DNA from: Parachlorella kessleri
Lineage: Eukaryota > Chlorophyta > Trebouxiophyceae > Chlorellales > Chlorellaceae
NCBI GenBank assembly: GCA_001598975.1
Contig: BBXU01001605.1
Span: forward strand, 1 to 10,987
Direction of reading: 5' to 3'
Length of the DNA stretch: 10,987 nucleotides
Below the pieces are notes generated by a model. That model was not told the origin of the DNA. It made no database searches and worked only from the letters and a program-made list of their open reading frames with translations. This document shows, piece after piece, positions 1 through 6,960 of this stretch (within the stretch, counting starts at the first letter, position 1; each line of letters opens with the position of its first letter). Both the position numbers and the translations under genes were made by a program.

Positions 1-344
1 CCCCCCCCCCCCCGTTCCCCCCCACACATACACACACATCTGTGAGCATGAGCCAGGGAGTTGTTCAAAACTCATGGATTGAGCCATATTCTGCGGGGAT
101 AAAGCCAGCTGTCGTCAGCTGCACCTGAGCAACAGCTAGGGCCCCACCTGGCATGCCACAAGGTGACCCAAGCACCACAGACTTCTTGTCTACCTCCTTG
201 TGCAATCGATGCCAGCAACCTGGCATCCATAGCTTGCCGGCTAGTTTAGGTATTGCCTACCTGACATGCATGGTGGTATAGGCACGGTGGTTTCAGGCAC
301 CACAATAGTGGATTTTTCAATGAAGGAACCTCCTTCGGGTGCAG
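1..344. other. Left edge: low-complexity tract, probably intron or upstream sequence of methyltransferase copy 1
   Basis: The window opens with 13 C, then GTT, then 7 more C, followed by a short CA-rich run to about position 38. The rest of the stretch has no exon that I can recognise. I looked for the conserved exon encoding LKPGG (exon 5 of copy 2) and did not find it here. If copy 1 has the same structure as copy 2, this stretch is therefore part of its fifth intron, which would be longer than the 202-base counterpart in copy 2. Alternatively, copy 1 is 5'-truncated and this is flanking DNA. Confidence 0.5.
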
Positions 345-879
345 GAATGGACCCTGAGTCACTGAAAAACACCCCGCCAAGCATCGCTTTCAAGTTTGGT
401 GATGATGCCCCGGAGTTGTTGGACGGGTTACAGGCCGCTCACTTTCGTAATGTTGCGCGGAGCGATGCTGCTGGCACCTTTGCGCTGCCGGCTGACTGTT
501 GGTGGCAGGCCATGCTGGAGTTGCCACTGCCCCTGGCCAGGATCCTGGCCAAGCGGACTCAAGAGGTAGGCAGGCACGCTGGCATGTTCGGATGTCCCCA
601 GTGGCGTATTGGTGTTGGTCTCATTTTCGGTGCCAGCGTGGCTAGCTGGCTCGGCCTTCGGCCATATTTGTGCGTGCAGTGTAAGCCTTGCGATACGAGT
701 GCTGCTTAAAGGCTAAAGGGGACTACACTCATGCCCATGTGCTACAGGGCCAGGAGGATGCATTTGGATCTGCGCAAAGCAAACTGAAGGAGGTTTTGAC
801 ACAGAAGGGCTTCTTCCAGCCAGACGGCAGCTTACGGATTGAAAACAACCAGTGCCACTTTATTACGGCTCAGAAGTGA
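345..879 (+). CDS. SAM-dependent methyltransferase copy 1, C-terminal exons only (5' partial)
   Basis: Exons 345..565 and 748..879 are the last two exons of a class I SAM methyltransferase paralogue. The first follows a GGTGCAG acceptor and ends at GAG before GTAGGC. The second follows CTACAG and ends in TGA. Exon lengths (221 and 132) and phases exactly match the last two exons of the complete copy at 1750-4056. By my count 87 of 116 residues are identical to copy 2, with shared blocks such as KFGDDA, LQAAHF and NNQCHFITA, while the intervening intron is unrelated in length (182 versus 412 bases). This is the region after the Rossmann core, probably shaping the substrate site. The substrate is unknown. 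The upstream exons are off the window or missing. An in-frame ATG at 348 in decent context leaves open a short truncated gene. Preserved frame and conservative changes suggest selection rather than decay. Confidence 0.8.
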
Positions 880-906
880 GCAGCGCTGGCGACTGGCTTT
901 AACTGC

Positions 907-911
907 TGTAA
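907..911 (+). terminator. TGTAA polyadenylation signal for methyltransferase copy 1
   Basis: TGTAA, the common polyadenylation signal of green algae, lies 28 bases after the TGA of copy 1. This would give an unusually short 3' UTR. A five-base motif is weak evidence by itself. Its position after the stop is the only support. Confidence 0.4.
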
Positions 912-1029
912 CGCGCCAGTCGTAGTTGTTGCTTCTTGGGGTGCACGCCAGATCTAGTGCTGTGTCCCCAGCAGCAGGCATGTTGCTCAGCGTGGCAAAG
1001 TGCTCTCGTAGTACCTAACAGCTTTGAAG

Positions 1030-1222
1030 TCGAAATTGCTGTTGGTGAGGCACCAGCACCACCTTGCAGCGCGTTGGCGAGCGTGCCCTCACGGTGGCCA
1101 ACGCCCACTAAGTCTCCACAGGCGTGGCAGACACCTTCCAAGAGCTGTGACGGGCCAGGGCGGTGCAGCAGGTTTGCAGGACCGGGTCACCTTGAGACGG
1201 CTGATGCGGAGGAAACGTTAGC
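1030..1222 (+). pseudogene. Decayed exon of a third methyltransferase copy (Rossmann-core exon)
   Basis: This stretch aligns by eye with the core exon of the intact gene (about 2508-2710). The matching order is a GTCGAAA block, CTTGC-AGCGCGT, GGCGAGC-TGCC-TCACG, a run matching ARA, then QDRVT and ETADAEE. The matches fall in different reading frames. QDRVT is read in one frame (around 1179) and ETADAEE in another (from about 1195), because one base is missing between them (ACCTT-GAG against ACTTTCGAG). Another base is missing in CTTGC-AGC near 1058. Part of the stretch between the GEP and VST blocks is also deleted. I found no flanking exons or usable splice sites. It is therefore a relic of a third tandem copy, not a working exon. 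Exact ends are uncertain by some tens of bases. Confidence 0.75.
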
Positions 1223-1267
1223 AGTAGGCACGGTGCTTAGGCGTGCCAATGTGCCCTTACAACAACC

Positions 1268-1392
1268 AATGGATGACAGTCACTCAGGCAAGACTCAGGC
1301 TCATTCTGCATCCAGCACTGTCACTCCAGCCCAGCCCAGCTCTCATTCCCTGTTCGCACTATCTGCCACCCATACTAATGGATGACAGTCAC
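1268..1392 (+). repeat. 16-base direct repeat (two copies 109 bases apart)
   Basis: The 16-mer AATGGATGACAGTCAC occurs at 1268..1283 and again at 1377..1392 with no mismatch. The 93 bases between are C-rich with CAGCC/CAGCT runs, have no evident terminal inverted repeats and no coding potential. The simplest reading is a small local duplication or the edges of an old insertion or deletion next to the exon relic. Confidence 0.7.
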
Positions 1393-1749
1393 ATAACTGA
1401 CCCCCCGTGCTGGCTGCCTGTAGAACCTTGTGACGCACACAGTCAGTAGTCTATTTCTCTCAACCGTCAACAACACGGAAAGCTGGGTATACCTGCGAAT
1501 GCATTGAGCTTCTCCAGCAGGAGGCATCGTGTGCAACTACCCGTGACGGCGGTTCACTGCAGCAGCTTTCTGTCAGACTGTTGCTGCAACGAGCCTGATC
1601 GCAGAGTGGTCGGCATCAATGATGAACCATCCAAGGCCTAGTCACGTAGCACGCAAAGCAGGCTTCGGTCGAGGTCCTCCTTTCGCAGACCACCGTAGGA
1701 TAGGCTATGTGGAAGTCAGTTACAACGGCTACAAGATCCGTCAGCCAAG

Positions 1750-4056
1750 ATGGCACAACAGCCAAGCGTGAGGACTTGCATGTGGTGTCGTGCTAATCAG
1801 CACTTTTGCACGCGCTATCCTGCCTGCGTTTAAACCAGTTGCAGGAGTGCGTAGTTATTGCTTTGCCTTATGTTTCAATGCTGGTACGGTGCTTAAATAG
1901 GGGTATTGCCTTGGTGGCGTGCAGGCAGCCGAGCTGAAGGCACTGCAGCGTGAGCATTGGCAGAAGGCAGCTCCAGGTGTGCACTGCTCGTTGACTTGAG
2001 TTATATGCACAGAACAAGTGGGACTCTGGGAAGGTGCGCGCGTTTTTGGCAACTTATCTGGCCTGCTATAACCTGGCTACGGCACCTAGCCTTGGTAGTC
2101 ATCAGCTCAAGGGTGCAGTTTGGGAGGTCACTCCAACGTCACTAATTCTACCATGCCACCTACAGGGTATTCCAAATGGGTCATTGAGTCAAACGCTGTG
2201 CCAGAGGTTCTTCAGAAATATGCAGACACCCTGGAGAGCCACTTTGGCAGGGACACTGCAGTGAAGGTAGGTGTGCAGGTTGTTTGCCAAGCCAGACAGC
2301 AGGACTGGGCATATAGCATTTGGCTAGCAGTCCTGCTGTGAGACTCCAGGTCTTAATCAAGATTTGCAGCTGTCCAATCCGTGCTGTTTGTTGCATGGCT
2401 CCGCCTGCTCTTCAGCCTTGAGACCACCACCGCAGTCCCTGCATCATTCTGGTAACAGCAGCTGTCATAACAGGGCCCAAGCAAGAGGCCCATGTACTTA
2501 GACATGGTCGAAAAAGCCCCAGTGCAGGTGCTGGACCTTGCCAGCGCGTCAGGCGAGCCTGCCATCACGCTCGCAAAGCGGCTGCCCGCTGCCCACATCG
2601 TGTCAACCGACCTGGAGTCAGGTTACCAACAGTTAGGGCAAGCCAGGGCAAGGAAAGCGGGGGTGCAAGACCGCGTCACTTTCGAGACGGCTGACGCCGA
2701 AGAGCTGCACAATTACTCGGACAGCAGCTTTGATGCTGTGACATGCTCTTTTGGTGAGTGCGCATGCACGTCCGGCAGGCGCACAGTGTCTGGAGGTGCT
2801 GAGTCTACCTAGGATTTGGCATGGCGACGAACTGGTGTTCCCACTTTGGTTTGACACGGTGCCAACTTCTCAATTCAAGACCAACAACCATACTCGCTTT
2901 TGACCAAGGCTGGTTCGATCCTGACCATGGCTGCAGGCCTCATGTTTGTGTCGAGTTTGTCATCAGCTCTGAACGAGATCTATCGGGTCCTCAAGCCTGG
3001 CGGCCTCCTGGTGGTCACAGTCTGGAAGTCCCTGCCCCGGTGGCCATACATGCACACCTTCATACGCTTCTGCTCAGGCACGCGGCTGGGTACCAGCTGA
3101 TGCCAAGTATTTCTGACTGCTGAGCTCTCTGCATCCCAGCGCATATAGTATCGCAACGGTTGGCAGGGGCGTGCAAGGCAGACGGATGCATGCAGCATGC
3201 TATAGCAAAGGGCGGCAGAGGGGCGACCGGCATCAAAATGACGAACTACCAACAAGTGGGGCTATCCCTAACTCCATTTCACACCGTGCAGAGCTGGACC
3301 CTGAGGCCATGAAAGGCACCCCTCCCAGCCTGGCTACCAAGTTTGGCGATGATGCCCACGAGTTGCTGGAGGGGCTGCAGGCCGCACACTTCCGTGAGAT
3401 TGTGCGTGGGGATGCTGCTGGGACGTATACGCTGCCGGCCGAGGGCTGGTGGCAGGCCATGCTGGAGATGCCGCTCCCGCTGGCCAGGATCCTGGAGAAG
3501 CGGAAGCGCGAGGTGGGCCAAGCTAATGCTCTTCAGTCATGAAGGGGTGTTGAGCTTGTTGCCTGGTCTTCATTTGGCCGCTGTAGGTGCTGTGGTCCTC
3601 CCCCTCTGCTACTAAATATCGTCCATGGTGGCAGATTTTGCACAAACTGGGAGAGGCAGCATTTAATTGTCTGGTGGCGAAATGCCTTGGCTGAATTGTG
3701 GCACTCCCTTGAGAGTGTGGAGATTGCCACTGGCAGTGATCCATCACTTCTTGAAGCCAGGGTGAAACACTTCACAGCGTGAATTTCTATAATGGGATTC
3801 AGACGGTGCGAACTGAGGTTATGGCTGGGAAGGGTCAGGCCTCAATGCATTTGAGCGCAACTCAGTGCAACACCTGGGCCCTGCTTTTTGCTTATGCGTC
3901 AGTTCCTGTGTTATGTGAGTGCAGGGCCAAGAGGATGCGTTTGAAACTGCCCAGAGCAAGCTGAAGGAGGCATTAACCAGCAAGGGGTTCTTGCAGCAAG
4001 ATGGCAGCTTGCACATTGGGAATAACCAGTGCCACTTCATCACAGCCAAGAAGTGA
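1750..4056 (+). CDS. Class I SAM-dependent methyltransferase (UbiE/COQ5-like fold), copy 2, complete
   Basis: The model joins 1750..1767, 1925..1976, 2166..2266, 2474..2753, 2937..3089, 3292..3512 and 3925..4056. It totals 957 bases (318 aa), with every junction GT-AG and in phase. The start is the first ATG after an in-frame TAG and has A at -3 and G at +4. The two small 5' exons give MAQQPS and then ELKALQREHWQKAAPG, which leads into YSKW. Motif I is VLDLASASG (76-84), the acidic residue after beta 2 is D103 in STDLE, ADAEEL lies near 130-135, FDAVTCSFG at 143-151, and LKPGG at 169-173 before the strand LLVVTVW. These are hallmarks of small-molecule methyltransferases using S-adenosylmethionine. 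The substrate cannot be read from the sequence. The 117 residues from position 202 match copy 1 upstream. The weakest junction is the exon 5 donor (G then GTACCA). No targeting peptide is obvious. The least certain part is the six-residue first exon. Confidence 0.85.
3513..3924 (+). other. Intron 6 of methyltransferase copy 2
   Basis: This 412-base intron runs from GTGGGC to AGTGCAG, phase 0. The matching intron in copy 1 is only 182 bases. I see no shared sequence with it beyond the splice sites, and no nested gene. Confidence 0.65.
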
Positions 4057-4326
4057 GGCATGCTGTGCGCCTGTCACATGTTGTCAAGCCAGCAGGAGAA
4101 ACTCGCTTGAGGTTGATGTGGACAGCACTTGTGGGGGCTCGCTGCAACACCTGCCTTGCTTTCCCACATGAATCCTTGGTGGTTTTGCCTCAAGGTCCTG
4201 TTGTTCCTTTCTGGACATGCGAGAAGTTCACAATAAAAGATGTAACAAAAAATTCGACGAAAAATCCATTGTCACGCTGCAAGACATGCAGTTCTTCAGC
4301 AAACCTAGGAGGGGCAGGCACCCTCA
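4057..4326. other. Convergent intergenic region between methyltransferase copy 2 and the TTLL gene
   Basis: This 270-base stretch lies between the two facing stop codons. The plus-strand gene has a TGTAA at 4241. On the minus strand I found no TGTAA in this stretch or through the last methyltransferase exon and the intron before it, down to about 3780. The TTLL transcript may therefore use a variant signal, or may run antisense into the methyltransferase 3' end. Confidence 0.55.
4241..4245 (+). terminator. TGTAA polyadenylation signal for methyltransferase copy 2
   Basis: TGTAA lies 184 bases after the stop codon in an A-rich setting (AATAAAAGA before it, ACAAAAAA after). This fits a chlorophyte 3' end, placing cleavage a little downstream, about 70 bases short of the stop codon of the facing gene. 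Confidence 0.6.
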
Positions 4327-6780
4327 TCACGGTGTACTGGAAGAAAGGTCACATGCACCAAAACTCAACAAGCTATACTGGGAGTCCCAAGCAGAGCGCT
4401 TAAAACGTATTGCACGCTTCTCAGGCTTCGTCAATGCCTCACTCCACCTGATGGGAGGCAGCACATGCAAGCAGCGGCTTAGCCATGCCTGCCACCCTTG
4501 AAGCCAGGCTTCCCATCCTGAGGCGGGTGCAGTGCACTGCTGCCCTGCTGGCATCCCAGCAGGCAGGCCATCCAATGCCGTGCAGCTGTCATTGCCACGG
4601 CGACCTGCCAGGCAGTCCAGTGCCTGGTAGACTGCAGGGGTGACGTCAGCAAAGCCGTTGCTCACTGCTGCGGCTGCTTCACTGCATATGACCGCAAGGG
4701 CCTGCTGCATCTCAGTCCCAGCCTGCTGCGCTGTGGCTGGCTCCACCCTTTCACTTGTTGTTTGCTGCTGCTCCTGCTGCCGCTGCTGCTGCTGCTCCCG
4801 ATGGACTTCATGGCGGGCCAGCATGATGGACAGCATGCCGTCGATGAAGCGGCTCTTCTGCTCATCAAAGGGGTTGAGGCCGCCCGCGCTGCCGCTGCTG
4901 CCGCCCCCCCTCGCTGTGCGGTTCTTGGCAGCTGTTATGACCTTCCTAGCGAGTGAGGGGAAGGCGTTCATCTCGATGAGCCACGGCTTCAGGGTGGCAT
5001 CCAACACAAAGTCCGCCCCGAACACAGCAAAGCCCGTGGACTGGGGCCTGTAGCCAGCCAGGCGTGCCGAGGCGCGGCGCATGCGAGGCACCGCTGAGGC
5101 CACTGTAGCAGCCACTGCAACCTGCATCTGCTGCCACACGCCCTGGAAGGTGCCAGGACCCCAGGCTGGGTGAGCGTCCAGGTGGTCCCTTAGCTGCTGG
5201 AGGCTCCAGGGGTCCGCAGCCTTACGGTCCTGCCGCCACAGGTTCACAATCAGGGCGTCAGCCCTGCCGCCCTGCCCCTGCTGCTGCTGGCTGGGGCCGG
5301 AGCGCTGCTGGCCAAACACCACGACACCACCATCAAAGAGGTAGGCTCGCACGGGGTTGGAGCCAAAGACCAGGATCCACGCCCTGCGCATGGGAGCAAA
5401 CCAACGTAGCATGTGGGGACCAGGGACGTTAACAACTGCCGGGGAACCAGCGCAACTCTCCACATGAGCTGGAGTTAATGGGCTTGCATGCTTACTGCCT
5501 GGCTAGCCATAATAATACGGCTCTCACGGCACAAAAGAGAGCCTGAGACGTTTGCGCCGTGCCATCGCAAGACAAGATCGCTGTCTGCCAGCAGTTCACC
5601 TGATGTAAAAAGGACGATCATTCACCAAGAGCTGGTTGGTGATGAGCTGCTGGGCTAGGCGGAACCTCACTTTTCCCCTAGAGCGCTGCAGCGAGGTGGT
5701 CAGCAGTGTCGCTGTTGGCGTCACATGCACGCCCTTTCCCTGCAGAACCAGGGCTTGTCCCTCAGTGCTCTTCTTCATCACTTTAAGAGACCAACACAAA
5801 GAGACCAGAAAGCAATAACAAGCAAGTAACACATTCAGGCCACTCTTAGATTGCTAGCAGTTCTGAGCAGCGCACGATTGGCCCATGTACCCACACTCGC
5901 AGTGAGGCCGGCTGGCAGATACCTGGTGAACTTCCTCCTTCAGGACCCAGCTTGAAGCCACACCCTGCATGTGTTGCTTGACGTGATGCTCGTTCACACA
6001 GATTTGAAAAATGAAAACGCTCTGTGAGCAAGCTTTCCCAACAACCAGGCTTAGGCAGTGTCATATGCAATAAGCCAGCTGCCCTCTCATGCCAAGGACT
6101 ATCATTTGACTCCTGGTCCTAGATGTAGGTCGTGGCAGCAGCAAGAGACGACGTAGTAACGGTCATTCACCTGTCTGACCGTCTGGGCGAGCTGGAAGTA
6201 CTGGCGGGGCAAGGTGAAGGCCAGCGGGGAGATTCTGGCTGCCGCTGCGCTGCCAAACGCTGCCTCCAAGGTGGCAAACAGCCGTGATTTCTCCGTAATG
6301 ACCTCCGTGCCTGGTAAGCAGCTGACCAAGTGACGGGGCTGGAGCTTGCGCTTGAAAGCCGCCAAGCACCCCTGCAGGAACAGCGGGCCAACCGGCATAT
6401 CAAAGCCCACCACTTCGGTTCACCGGCAGGCTGGGTCGTCCCCTGCAGCTACAGGCATGATGCAGTTGGCTCAGGCCTACCTTCCCGTTAGTCCAGTACA
6501 CATCCCACTTCCCAGGAGCCTGGAAGCCTTTTGTTGTGAAGAAGCGGGTCTGTGTGCGACCCGCCACCTCGGCACCGGGCTCCCGAGCCACAGCCTCCTC
6601 CAGAAGACTCGTCTCCCCAGTACCGAAGGCATATTCGTCCAACCAAAACCTCAAAAGCTGGCTGGGGTCTGCTCCACCCTCGGTGGCTTGGACCACAACC
6701 CGGCTGCATGAAAACCACAGCACCGACAGGACTAGAAAAACTCTATTAGGGAATCCATATGTGCTCTCCATGCTTGACAT
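4327..6780 (-). CDS. Tubulin-tyrosine-ligase-like (TTL/TTLL) enzyme with N-terminal signal peptide, complete
   Basis: In gene order the exons are 6780..6481, 6371..6171, 5964..5923, 5739..5600 and 5383..4327, giving 1740 bases (579 aa) with all GT-AG junctions in phase. TTL/TTLL proteins are ATP-grasp ligases that attach amino acids to proteins, classically tyrosine, glutamate or glycine to tubulin. Seen here are WVLKEEVHQ joined to GKGVHV (173-187; the ATP-binding Lys is probably K176), FYIRAWILVF, NPVRAYLFDGG, FGADFVLD (352 the likely metal-binding Asp) and LIEMNAFPSL with E365 and N367, the usual metal ligands. The active-site set looks intact. The N-terminus is a convincing signal peptide: R13, hydrophobic core VFLVLSVLWF, then a likely cut after VQA near residue 32. 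That is unusual for this family. A second ATG at 6771, three codons in, has a better start context. The roughly 200 residues after the core are Gln/Ala-rich and of unknown role. Exon 1 faces the gene at 6961 across 180 bases. Confidence 0.85.
4758..4797 (-). repeat. CAG/CTG triplet tract encoding a Gln-rich run in the TTLL protein
   Basis: On the coding (minus) strand this is a run of CAG codons broken by CGG and GAG. It encodes a Gln-rich stretch of the REQQQQRQQEQQQ type just after the catalytic domain. A second short Gln run (SQQQQGQ) lies between catalytic strands near 5280. Such tracts are common in green-algal proteins and are probably disordered and length-variable. Confidence 0.7.
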
Positions 6781-6814
6781 TCAGGGAATGCTGTGCTAGC
6801 AGCCTCCTGCCTGT

Positions 6815-6834
6815 GGGGCGCAAGATGGCGCCCC
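6815..6834. promoter_or_regulatory. GC-rich hairpin / inverted repeat in the divergent promoter
   Basis: GGGGCGC (6815-6821) and GCGCCCC (6828-6834) form a perfect 7-bp inverted repeat around the loop AAGATG. The core CAAGATGGCG also resembles the AAGATGGCGGC site recognised by YY1-type zinc-finger proteins. It could be a transcription-factor site or, if transcribed, an RNA hairpin in a 5' UTR. Function is not shown. Confidence 0.5.
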
Positions 6835-6878
6835 CCACCGTGCCTTGGCGTGCTTGGCACACGCTCGGCACAAGCTGA
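6825..6878 (+). other. Possible 17-codon upstream ORF before the acidic membrane-protein gene
   Basis: An ATG in good context (A at -3, G at +4) opens 17 codons (MAPPTVPWRAWHTLGTS) and ends at TGA, 82 bases before the main start codon. If transcription begins upstream of 6825, it would be met first by scanning ribosomes and could lower or regulate translation of the main protein. If transcription begins downstream, it means nothing. Confidence 0.25.
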
Positions 6879-6960
6879 ACAAGATAGGTGCCCCGACCCC
6901 ATATGCTTCCCAATGTTAACGGCGGCGATCTTTAGAAAGTGGTACCGCTATTAGCTTGTG

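Larger units (their letters stand above)
880..1749. other. Spacer between the two methyltransferase copies (3' UTR, gene relic, presumed promoter of copy 2)
   Basis: This 870-base stretch contains no intact gene. It holds the short 3' end of copy 1, the exon relic at about 1030-1222 and a 16-base direct repeat (1268 and 1377). From about 1640 it should hold the promoter and 5' UTR of copy 2. I see no TATA box and no transposon termini. Open frames here are short and change frame inside the relic. Confidence 0.6.
6781..6960. promoter_or_regulatory. Divergent (bidirectional) promoter region between the TTLL and acidic membrane-protein genes
   Basis: Only 180 bases separate the two start codons, so both 5' UTRs and both promoters must fit here or overlap. 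There is no TATA box on either strand. The centre holds a GC-rich hairpin (6815-6834), followed by a run of related GGCAC and TTGG motifs (6842-6875), which may be a binding-site cluster. Shared control of both genes is likely from the geometry but is inferred. Confidence 0.6.

Noticed and set aside
1..38. Telomere or centromere-like repeat at the left edge
   Set aside because: It is a plain C run plus a short CA run without a repeating telomeric unit, so it is treated as simple low complexity.
1284..1376. Small transposable element (MITE) between the 16-base repeats
   Set aside because: No terminal inverted repeats are visible, and 16 bases is long for a typical target-site duplication.
1870..1884. 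Alternative first exon for methyltransferase copy 2 at the ATGs near 1870-1884
   Set aside because: Phase or intron length fails (an intron of about 40 bases). The ATG at 1750 gives a 157-base intron, correct phase and a better start context.
4640..5053. Plus-strand open frame with a CCCCSCCRCCCC-type run
   Set aside because: It is antisense to the TTLL catalytic exon. The Cys/Leu runs come from the CAG-type codons read on the other strand.
5740..5832. 5' extension of the TTLL fourth exon (KKSTEGQALVLQ before GKGVHV)
   Set aside because: Splicing at the CTGCAG acceptor just before GGA-AAG-GGC restores WVLKEEVHQ-GKGVHV, the expected ATP-loop sequence. The extension would insert unrelated residues in that loop.
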